Shown here piece after piece: positions 1-5,312 of a stretch of DNA of 7,520 nt. Under the pieces are notes generated by a model. It had not been told where the DNA came from. It made no database searches and saw only the letters and a program-made list of their open reading frames with translations. The DNA comes from Nitrospiria bacterium (GTDB lineage Bacteria > Nitrospirota > CAKKRA01 > 9FT-COMBO-42-15). The stretch spans positions 1-7,520 of the forward strand of contig CAKKRA010000278.1 of the NCBI GenBank assembly GCA_919902475.1, read 5' to 3'. Numbering within the stretch: the first letter of the stretch is position 1; each line of letters opens with the position of its first letter. The position numbers and the translations under genes were made by a program.

Positions 1-19
1 TCAGGAAAGACAGGAAATT

Positions 20-403
20 ATGGTAGTTATTGATACAGATATCATTATCTGGATATTAAGAGGTAATAAAGATATAGAGGAATTATTCAAGAAGGTTGTT
101 ATAGAAACAGAGGGTTATATTTTTATTACGCCCATACAGATAGCAGAGATTTATGCTGGTATAAGACAAAAGGAGAGGCTGGATGCTGAAAATTTTATAG
201 AGTCTCTCAGTGTTATTGATATTAACAAAAATATAGGAAGGCTTGCCGGAGACTTTATTAACAGATATGGAAGAACGCACAATGTAACAATGGCTGATGC
301 CATGATAGCAGCATCCGCAAAGATAAATGTCTTTAAGCTATGGACGCTTAATAAAAGACACTATCCCATGTTTACTGAAAAAGAATTCTTTCAACCTGCT
401 TGA
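20..403 (+). CDS. vapC: VapC-type PIN-domain ribonuclease toxin
   Basis: A 127-residue protein, the usual length of a single PIN-domain VapC toxin. Such toxins are Mg2+-dependent RNases that cut tRNA or rRNA and are held inactive by a VapB-type antitoxin. The acidic active site is visible: D5 and D7 in the first strand (VVIDTDIIIW), E43 in the helix IAEIYAGI, D93 in MADAMIAASA, and the late polar residue N111 in TLNKRHYPMF. A short Shine-Dalgarno (AGGAA, 12-16) precedes ATG 20. Toxin genes usually follow their antitoxin with little or no gap. The other two frames stop at 24-26 and 31-33, so an upstream gene could overlap this start by 7 or 14 bases, but it lies outside the window. Family is clear from the motifs; toxicity and target are inferred. 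Confidence 0.88.
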   Translation: MVVIDTDIIIWILRGNKDIEELFKKVVIETEGYIFITPIQIAEIYAGIRQKERLDAENFIESLSVIDINKNIGRLAGDFINRYGRTHNVTMADAMIAASAKINVFKLWTLNKRHYPMFTEKEFFQPA

Positions 404-426
404 CACACCTTCCCTATTTTTATTTT

Positions 427-448
427 ATAATCCATGGTATTATTTTTT
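427..448 (+). terminator. Possible terminator downstream of vapC
   Basis: A short AT-rich stem, ATAATC (427-432) pairing with G-ATTAT (437-443) with one bulged T and loop CATG, runs into a T tract at 443-448. It lies 24 bases after the vapC stop and overlaps the last codons of the convergent membrane-protein gene. The stem is weak, so this is tentative. Confidence 0.3.
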
Positions 449-667
449 CTTCAAAGAATCAGAGATCTCCTCCAGCAGATCCTTCTGGTCCATGAAGACC
501 GAGACCATCTGGCCTGCAACAATAAAGGGAACACCAACGACAACTCCAAATATCGCTCCTCCAAAAAACCCTATTAAAAAACCTCCGGATTTCCAACCTA
601 CAATAAGGCCAATCAAGGCAAGTATCCCAACGATTATCCACCCAAACCCGCTTGTAAAGTTTGCCAC
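440..667 (-). CDS. Small glycine-rich membrane protein, probable frameshifted 5' end
   Basis: I do not recognise a named family. The open frame as written starts at GTG 667 and gives 75 residues. Two hydrophobic segments (about 10-25 and 30-58), rich in glycine (VGWKSGG, GFFGGAIFG), suggest a helical hairpin in the membrane. A charged tail follows (DQKDLLEEISDSLKKK). GTG 667 has no ribosome binding site. A perfect AAAGGAGGT (720-712) sits seven bases before an ATG (704-702) that reads only MYQKKRL and then stops. The frame carrying the membrane segments stays open back past that ATG. Removing one A from the A7 run (695-689 on this strand) would join them into an 87-residue protein starting MYQKKDYNTLRLVANF. 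So the gene is either misread in the homopolymer, slippage-dependent or newly broken. Length and overall look resemble small AtpZ/ATP-synthase-I-like membrane proteins, but I cannot support that assignment. Confidence 0.6.
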   Translation of the reverse strand: MANFTSGFGWIIVGILALIGLIVGWKSGGFLIGFFGGAIFGVVVGVPFIVAGQMVSVFMDQKDLLEEISDSLKKK

Positions 668-701
668 CAGTCTTAATGTATTATAATCTTTTTTTCTGAT
701 A

Positions 702-720
702 CATTTGAATACCTCCTTTT
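702..720 (-). promoter_or_regulatory. Strong Shine-Dalgarno and ATG, out of frame with the downstream gene
   Basis: The minus strand reads AAAGGAGGT (720-712), seven bases, then ATG (704-702). The identical AAAGGAGGT precedes the 173-residue gene at 2069-2061, so it is a good site for this genome. It shows where translation of the small membrane protein should begin, although the frame from this ATG closes after seven codons. Confidence 0.65.
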
Positions 721-745
721 CTTCAGTGCTAATTTATGTAACATC

Positions 746-781
746 AAAAAGCAAGACCAAACCCTCTTTTGTGGTTCTGGT
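746..781 (-). terminator. Probable intrinsic terminator of the two-gene wHTH/HEPN module
   Basis: On the minus strand, 19 bases after the stop of the 245-residue gene, ACCAGAACC (781-773) pairs with GGTTTGGT (763-756). This is an eight-pair stem with one bulged G and a nine-base loop. CTTGC and then TTTTT (750-746) follow. It separates the module from the downstream membrane-protein gene. Confidence 0.5.
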
Positions 782-799
782 GCTATAAAATTAAATAAC

Positions 800-1537
800 T
801 TAAATTTGGCATAATATTTGCTGGGATTTTTTAAATCCTTCTTGTGTAAGCTTATATTCTGCCTCTTTCCTATGAATGAGTTTCTCTTTATAGAGATTGT
901 TAAGGGAATTTGATATAGAGGAATTAGACCTGCGGTCGAGTGAATTACGTATACTCATCCGCGAAATAAAATCATGATAATAGCTATGAAGAAGAATCAA
1001 TACTTCCTGATCAACAGTAAAATCTCCAAAAATTAGTTTTCGTTCATCTAATTCTTCTATGACCGTTGAGGCAGGTATCTGAATAAATTCAATCATCTTT
1101 CCTGCGGTCAACATATCTGATTTTATAACCTGACGTACTACTTCAGATAGTATCCATTGTGCTGACGCGGAAATATATCGAAGATCATAAATATTAGGGT
1201 CTATACTCCCCTTGTGAGCTATACTTCTTTTGTTTCTTAAAGCATAGACAGCTCTTGCAACCCGAGCACAAACGATTCTGAGGTTATCGTCAAAAGCGGT
1301 TGTTCTAGACTCAAGATTCCTTAGATACGAATCCACGATAGGCTTTTCTTCATATGAGCCATTTTCCAGAAATTGAAGAATTTGCACCACTGTTTCAACA
1401 AATTTTCCGACAGATATTCTTCCCAATGTCCCTGTTTTGCAATCATCTCTTATTGCAATAAAATCAGAGATAATATCTTTAGCAAGCTTCGGCGCAATAT
1501 TTCTTGAAAGTTCAGTGACGAGATATTCAGCATTCAT
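800..1537 (-). CDS. Abi_C/HEPN-like protein with C-terminal winged helix; candidate effector
   Basis: A 245-residue soluble, mostly helical protein of unknown function. Residues 84-136 resemble the C-terminal domain of abortive-infection proteins (Abi_C), a HEPN relative: a helix with R92/R95, then ALRNKRSIAHKG (99-110), then a second helix (YISASAQWILSEVVRQVI). R101 and H108 form an R-x6-H, the spacing typical of HEPN RNases, followed by G110. Residues 40-60 (ISVGKFVETVVQILQFL) would be an earlier helix of the same bundle. Residues 172-243 look like a winged helix: a recognition-like segment (SIRNSLDRRSNSSISNSL) and a wing ending YKLTQEGFKKS. The start ATG (1537-1535) overlaps the TGA of the gene before it as ATGA, so the two are translationally coupled. 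HEPN proteins are often RNases in toxin-antitoxin, abortive-infection or CRISPR systems; a role here is inferred from one motif and the gene pairing. It could instead be a two-domain regulator. Confidence 0.8.
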   Translation of the reverse strand: MNAEYLVTELSRNIAPKLAKDIISDFIAIRDDCKTGTLGRISVGKFVETVVQILQFLENGSYEEKPIVDSYLRNLESRTTAFDDNLRIVCARVARAVYALRNKRSIAHKGSIDPNIYDLRYISASAQWILSEVVRQVIKSDMLTAGKMIEFIQIPASTVIEELDERKLIFGDFTVDQEVLILLHSYYHDFISRMSIRNSLDRRSNSSISNSLNNLYKEKLIHRKEAEYKLTQEGFKKSQQILCQI

Positions 1538-2055
1538 TTTGAGGAATTACCCTCCGGATTTATTATTTTGTTTGCAGCTGTAAAACCTTCTGCTGTTACT
1601 TTATATTTCTTCTGTGCTTGTTTAGTTTTCCCCTCCTTTCTTATTTGGATCATTAATTGAGGTTTTTCATTTATTAATGTGCTTATTGCATTTGTGATAT
1701 TCCCGATACGATGTCCAAGGTGGTGTAACTCCTTATTTATTTCACGACCTGTGAGTTCGCCTCCGTCTTGCTTTTGCTGCAAATATGCACCTACAATTAA
1801 TACCTTGTCCGCTGCTCTTTTTACTTTTGCATTTGTAAAGATATCAGCGATAGATTTAAAAGATGAGAAATCTTTTACCGCAGCGAGCTTAACATCATCT
1901 GCCTCTTGCCTATCTTTTATACTATTCTTAATGGGATTAGTTATTGAAAACTTGCCGACAACCCAGCCAATAACGCGCTGTCTTTCCTCACTCTCCAAAT
2001 CTTTCAATGCATTGTATATCTCGTTCATTGCTTTAAGTTCTGGCTCAAAATCCAT
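1534..2055 (-). CDS. Hypothetical protein with C-terminal winged helix; likely DNA-binding partner
   Basis: A 173-residue protein I cannot name. Residues 1-37 form a helical hairpin ending in the pattern L-x-S-E-E-R-Q-R-V-I-G-W-V-V-G-K-F. A polar linker (38-80) follows. Residues 82-166 read as a winged helix: helix DKVLIVGAYLQQK, a turn with GG and LTGREINKEL, a recognition-like helix around GHRIGNITNAISTLINE, and a basic wing closing with YKVTAEGFTAA. The ATG at 2055-2053 has a textbook AAAGGAGGT five bases upstream. It is first in a two-gene unit and overlaps the next start by four bases (ATGA), so the products are probably made in a set ratio. Position and domain suggest an autoregulator or antitoxin-like partner of the HEPN-like protein. 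That role is inference; the winged helix is my reading of the sequence pattern. Confidence 0.78.
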   Translation of the reverse strand: MDFEPELKAMNEIYNALKDLESEERQRVIGWVVGKFSITNPIKNSIKDRQEADDVKLAAVKDFSSFKSIADIFTNAKVKRAADKVLIVGAYLQQKQDGGELTGREINKELHHLGHRIGNITNAISTLINEKPQLMIQIRKEGKTKQAQKKYKVTAEGFTAANKIINPEGNSSK

Positions 2056-2186
2056 TTTAAACCTCCTTTGATTTGCACTTCATTTAAGAAAACTTTTAGC
2101 ATAAGTAAATAAAAAAGTCAAGTTTAAAACAATCAAATATAATGTTTCAGTAAATGAATTATGATAAAGGATTGGTATAATAATAG

Positions 2187-2212
2187 CTTTTTATATTATA
2201 AAGAATAAAAAG
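2187..2212. repeat. 8-bp inverted repeat in the leader of the module
   Basis: Perfect arms CTTTTTAT (2187-2194) and ATAAAAAG (2205-2212) are separated by ten bases. No T tract follows on either strand, so it does not look like a terminator. It would fall in the untranslated leader if transcription starts near 2232. In AT-rich DNA such an arm can arise by chance. Confidence 0.45.
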
Positions 2213-2238
2213 AAAAGGTGCCCTTGACAAACAAAGGC

Positions 2239-2266
2239 ATTATAATATTAATGGGATGAATCTTAA
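2239..2266 (-). promoter_or_regulatory. Possible promoter of the wHTH/HEPN module
   Basis: The minus strand reads TTAAGA (2266-2261), 16 bases, TATAAT (2244-2239). That is a consensus -10 with a 4-of-6 -35, about 180 bases before the first start codon. The -35 and spacer lie inside the tandem 14-bp repeat, so a protein bound there would cover the promoter. AT-rich sequence gives many such matches, so support is modest. Confidence 0.3.
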
Positions 2267-2276
2267 TGTGATGAAT
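2248..2276. repeat. Tandem 14-bp direct repeat, possible operator
   Basis: TTAATGGGATGAAT (2248-2261) and TTAATGTGATGAAT (2263-2276) match at 13 of 14 positions with a period of 15 bases, about one and a half helical turns. The repeat overlaps the possible minus-strand promoter of a module whose two proteins both carry winged-helix-like tails. An operator role is inferred. Confidence 0.6.
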
Positions 2277-2404
2277 AATTGAGGTTAATAAAGGACTACT
2301 TGTTTCTCTTTTTCAAAGATACCATGTTTTTTCTGGTTGTCAAGGATGGAGGGACAATATTGTGGGACGATACTCAACAAAAAATAAATTTAGCTCTAAA
2401 GGTT

Positions 2405-3247
2405 TTACAACACCAGCGCCTTCTTCCTGCTTGCATGGCAGTTAAGGTTCACGGCAACTGGAAGCGATGCAATATGGCACGGATATGTCTCAATATGAAC
2501 AGCAAGGGCTGTAACCTTCCCGCCAAATCCAGCAGGGCCAATGCCGAGCTTATTAATATCTTTTAATATATATTCTTCTAATGAGGCAATCTCCACCCTT
2601 TTATTCGGCTGGCCTATTGGCCTCATTAAAGATTTTTTAGCTAATATTGCACACATCTCAAAATTGCCGCCAAGGCCAATACCAACAATCAAAGGCGGAC
2701 AGGCATTGATGCCGCCCTCTTTTACTGTATCTATTACAAAGGACTTTATTCCTTCAATCCCATCTGTTGGTTTGAGCATCTTTATTTTGCTCATGTTCTC
2801 ACAGCCAGCTCCGACAATCTTAAAGTTTATCTTTAAGTTATTTCCTGCAACCAATTCTGTGTGTATTATTGCTGGTGTATTATCCTGTGTATTCCTTCTT
2901 GTAAGAGGGTCGTTAACAATTGATTTTCTAAGATAGCCCTTTTTATATCCCTGCCTTACACCCTCATTGATAGCATCATTAAGAAGGCCGCCCTTTATCC
3001 TGACATCCTCGCCGAGTTCAACAAAAAATAGGGACATGCCTGTATCCTGACAAACAGGCAGGCCCTCATCCTTAGCAATCTTGGCATTTTCTTTTAGCTG
3101 TTTTAATACCTCAAGGCCGAGGAGAGACTTTTCTATTTCTATTGACCGGTCTAAGGCTGACAGGATATCCTCGCCAAGATTACAGGCAGCGTCAATGCAC
3201 ATCTGTGCAATCTTGTCTGCAATATCATTGAAGTGTATCTCTTTCAT
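2405..3247 (-). CDS. fumA: Class I fumarate hydratase, alpha subunit
   Basis: A 280-residue N-terminal subunit of a two-part [4Fe-4S] fumarase, which interconverts fumarate and malate in the cytoplasm. The three expected cluster ligands are present: C66 in LPVCQDTG, C183 in INACPPLIVGIGLGG and C270 in VNLNCHASR. GPAGFGGKVTALAV (238-250) and PCHIASLPVAVN (257-268) are further family hallmarks. Length is normal for a separate alpha subunit. The start ATG (3247-3245) shares one base with the mdh stop (TAATG), and no strong Shine-Dalgarno precedes it, so it probably depends on coupling to mdh. The beta subunit, needed for activity and normally next, is not found downstream. The same family includes L-tartrate dehydratase alpha; the mdh neighbour favours fumarase. 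Confidence 0.93.
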   Translation of the reverse strand: MKEIHFNDIADKIAQMCIDAACNLGEDILSALDRSIEIEKSLLGLEVLKQLKENAKIAKDEGLPVCQDTGMSLFFVELGEDVRIKGGLLNDAINEGVRQGYKKGYLRKSIVNDPLTRRNTQDNTPAIIHTELVAGNNLKINFKIVGAGCENMSKIKMLKPTDGIEGIKSFVIDTVKEGGINACPPLIVGIGLGGNFEMCAILAKKSLMRPIGQPNKRVEIASLEEYILKDINKLGIGPAGFGGKVTALAVHIETYPCHIASLPVAVNLNCHASRKKALVL

Positions 3248-4191
3248 TAATTTTTCCCAAGCAACGAGTGAAGCTGTTCTACACCATCACGGACTATCTG
3301 AACGGATTTATCAAAGGCTAATCTTTCATCTTTCATCAATTCTATTTCAACGACTTCATCAACGCCATTCCTGCCGAGCCTAACTGGCACGCCAACATAA
3401 AGGCCTCTTACACCGTACTCGCCATTCAAATAGGCTGCGCATGGCAGAGTCTTTTTCTTATCCAATAGAACTGCCTCAGCCATCTCCACAGCAGCAGCAG
3501 ACGGCGCATAATAAGCGCTCCCTGTTTTTAGGAGGCTCACAATCTCTGCTCCGCCGTCTCTTGTCCTCTTAACAAGGGCATCTATCTTATCAGCGCTCAA
3601 CAGATCAGTTAAGGGCTTGCCTGACACATAAGATAGTCTCGGCAAAGGCACCATTGCATCACCATGCCCGCCAAGCACAAATGCCTCTACATTATTAACA
3701 GATATATTAAGCTCCATTGCAATAAAAGTCCTGAATCTTGCGGAATCAAGGACGCCAGCCATGCCAAAGACCTTATTCTTTGAAAGGCCGCTAATCTCTG
3801 CACAAAGATAGGTCATCAAGTCAACTGGATTTGTTACTACAATTATAATTATATCTGGCGAATGTTTGACAAGTTCTGTTGTAATGCCTTTAACAATCTT
3901 TGCATTAGCAGAAAGCAAATCTTCGCGGGACATCCCCGGCTTTCTTGCAAGGCCTGCAGTGATAACTGCTATATCAGATCCTGCGGTCTGCTCATAAGCG
4001 GTTGTCCCGATAATCCTTGTATCAAAGCCAAGGATAGGGCCTGACTGCAATATATCAAGCGCCTTGCCCTGCGGAATGCCGTCAGCAACATCAACAAGAA
4101 TAACATCTGCAATACCTCTTTCAACAATCCTCTGCGCAGTGGTTGCGCCGACATTTCCTGCGCCAACAACAGTTACCTTCCTCTTATCCAA
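3247..4191 (-). CDS. mdh: Malate dehydrogenase, NAD-dependent, LDH-like type
   Basis: A 314-residue enzyme oxidising malate to oxaloacetate. The Rossmann loop is VVGAGNVGAT (G10, G12, G15), with D34 ending the second strand as expected for NAD. Substrate residues are R83 and R89 in the mobile loop LARKPGMSRE, which marks malate rather than lactate specificity. R152 with D149 lies in DSARFR, and the catalytic histidine is H176 in GGHGDAM. N121 is in VTNPVD. The length fits the tetrameric LDH-like MDH group. Translation begins at TTG 4191-4189. AGGAGG (4203-4198) lies six bases upstream inside the end of the isocitrate dehydrogenase gene, and the glycine loop starts ten residues later, as usual. 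It overlaps the upstream gene by eight bases and the fumarase start by one, so all three are surely one transcript. Confidence 0.96.
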   Translation of the reverse strand: MDKRKVTVVGAGNVGATTAQRIVERGIADVILVDVADGIPQGKALDILQSGPILGFDTRIIGTTAYEQTAGSDIAVITAGLARKPGMSREDLLSANAKIVKGITTELVKHSPDIIIIVVTNPVDLMTYLCAEISGLSKNKVFGMAGVLDSARFRTFIAMELNISVNNVEAFVLGGHGDAMVPLPRLSYVSGKPLTDLLSADKIDALVKRTRDGGAEIVSLLKTGSAYYAPSAAAVEMAEAVLLDKKKTLPCAAYLNGEYGVRGLYVGVPVRLGRNGVDEVVEIELMKDERLAFDKSVQIVRDGVEQLHSLLGKN

Positions 4192-5284
4192 CCTTTGCCT
4201 CCTGAACCTTCAATTTTCTCACAATCTCATCAGCCATCTGCATTGTTGTTGCTGCTGTTGGATCATCCCTCCTCGGTTTTAAATCGTATGTTACAACCTT
4301 GCCCTCTTTTATAACCTCTGCAATCGCCATCTCCAATCCCTTTGCAGCCTCTTTCTCGCCTATATAATTCAGCATCATCACGCCAGAGAGCATCATAGCT
4401 ACTGGGTTTACCTTATTCATACCCTTATACTTTGGCGCGCTTCCATGCGTTGGCTCAAAAAGGGCAATGTCGTCTCCAAGATTTGCCCCAGGCGCAACAC
4501 CAAGCCCGCCGATAAGGCCTGCGGCCAGATCAGAGATGATATCGCCGTAAAGGTTCGGAAGAACAAGCACATCATAAAGCTCAGGTTTCTGAACAAGCTG
4601 CATGCTGAGATTATCAACTATCCTGTCCTCAAATTCTATATCAGGATAACCTTTAGCAACATCCCTTGCAACCTCAAGAAACAGGCCGTCAGAATATTTC
4701 ATAATATTTGCCTTATGAACAGCAGTAACCTTCTTTCTTTTATTTTCCCTTGCATACTCAAAGGCAAATTTAACAATCCTTCTTGTCCCAAATTCTGAGA
4801 TTGGCTTTATACTAATGCCTGAATCGCTTCTAATCTTTGTCCCTGAAAGTCTTTCTATGGTTGCTATTAATTCTGCTGCTGCAGATGAACCCCTCTGATA
4901 CTCAATCCCTGCATAAAGGTCTTCTGTGTTTTCACGAACAATTACCAGATCTATATTTGCATACCTTGATTGAACGCCAACATAGCTCTTGCATGGCCTC
5001 AAACAGCAGTATAAATCAAGTTCCTTTCGCAATGCAACATTAACGCTCCTGAAACCTGAGCCAACAGGCGTTGTAATAGGGCCCTTTATGCCAAGCTTGT
5101 TTTTCTTTAAAGACTCAAGCACCCTGACAGGCAAGGGATTACGCTCTTTTTCAAAGACATCAAGGCCTGCCTCCTGAATGTCCCAAATAAATTCAACGCC
5201 AGTTGCCTCAAGAACCTTTTTTGTTGCCTCTGCAATCTCAGGACCTGTCCCATCGCCTGGAATAAATGTTACTGTATAACTCAT
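4184..5284 (-). CDS. icd: Isocitrate dehydrogenase (beta-decarboxylating family)
   Basis: A 366-residue member of the isocitrate/isopropylmalate dehydrogenase family, converting isocitrate to 2-oxoglutarate and CO2. The N-terminal IPGDGTGPEI (8-17) and GPITTPVGSGFRSVNVALRK (68-87) carry S80, N82 and R86, which bind isocitrate in this family. R96, R117, Y124 and K191 are further active-site residues, and D224, D248 and D252 would bind the metal ion (YGDIISDLAAGL). The S-x-N-x-x-L-R pattern argues for isocitrate over isopropylmalate. The cofactor segment HGSAPKYKGMNKVNP (280-294) has K285-Y286 where NAD enzymes usually have D-I, hinting at NADP use despite the short, NAD-enzyme-like length. ATG 5284 has GGGAGA (5296-5291) six bases upstream. 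The gene starts 28 bases after leuD and overlaps mdh. Homoisocitrate dehydrogenase is a less likely alternative. Confidence 0.9.
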   Translation of the reverse strand: MSYTVTFIPGDGTGPEIAEATKKVLEATGVEFIWDIQEAGLDVFEKERNPLPVRVLESLKKNKLGIKGPITTPVGSGFRSVNVALRKELDLYCCLRPCKSYVGVQSRYANIDLVIVRENTEDLYAGIEYQRGSSAAAELIATIERLSGTKIRSDSGISIKPISEFGTRRIVKFAFEYARENKRKKVTAVHKANIMKYSDGLFLEVARDVAKGYPDIEFEDRIVDNLSMQLVQKPELYDVLVLPNLYGDIISDLAAGLIGGLGVAPGANLGDDIALFEPTHGSAPKYKGMNKVNPVAMMLSGVMMLNYIGEKEAAKGLEMAIAEVIKEGKVVTYDLKPRRDDPTAATTMQMADEIVRKLKVQEAKVG

Positions 5285-5312
5285 TTATAATCTCCCATCT
5301 AATAATATTATT

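Larger units (their letters stand above)
2056..2404. other. Gene-free AT-rich stretch between fumA and the wHTH/HEPN module
   Basis: About 350 bases with no convincing gene. It contains the Shine-Dalgarno of the 173-residue gene (2069-2061) and an eight-base inverted repeat, CTTTTTAT (2187-2194) with ATAAAAAG (2205-2212). It also has a tandem repeat at 2248-2276 and several minus-strand promoter-like hexamer pairs. Besides the pair listed separately, one is TTGACA (2343-2338), 16 bases, TATCTT. Just after the fumA stop, TTTAGAGCTAAA (2400-2389 on the minus strand) followed by TTTATTTTTT could be a weak terminator, but its stem is too short to call. Confidence 0.6.

Noticed and set aside
400..431. 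Consensus TTGACA (400-405) and TATAAT (426-431) on the plus strand
   Set aside because: The 20-base spacing is too long for a typical sigma-70 promoter, and it would only transcribe antisense to the small membrane-protein gene.
327..686. Plus-strand frame of 119 codons
   Set aside because: It overlaps the vapC end and then runs antisense to the glycine-rich membrane protein; the proline-rich translation is the usual mirror of glycine-rich coding.
1679..2071. Plus-strand frame of 130 codons
   Set aside because: Fully antisense to the 173-residue gene, which has a strong ribosome binding site and a coherent domain layout.
2224..2246. Plus-strand TTGACA (2224-2229) and TATAAT (2241-2246)
   Set aside because: Spacing is only 11 bases. 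A TATTAA at 16 bases is a weak match, and no plus-strand gene follows.
2279..2566. Plus-strand frame of 95 codons starting at TTG
   Set aside because: More than half lies antisense to fumA, it has no recognisable motif, and its composition looks like a shadow of the opposite strand.
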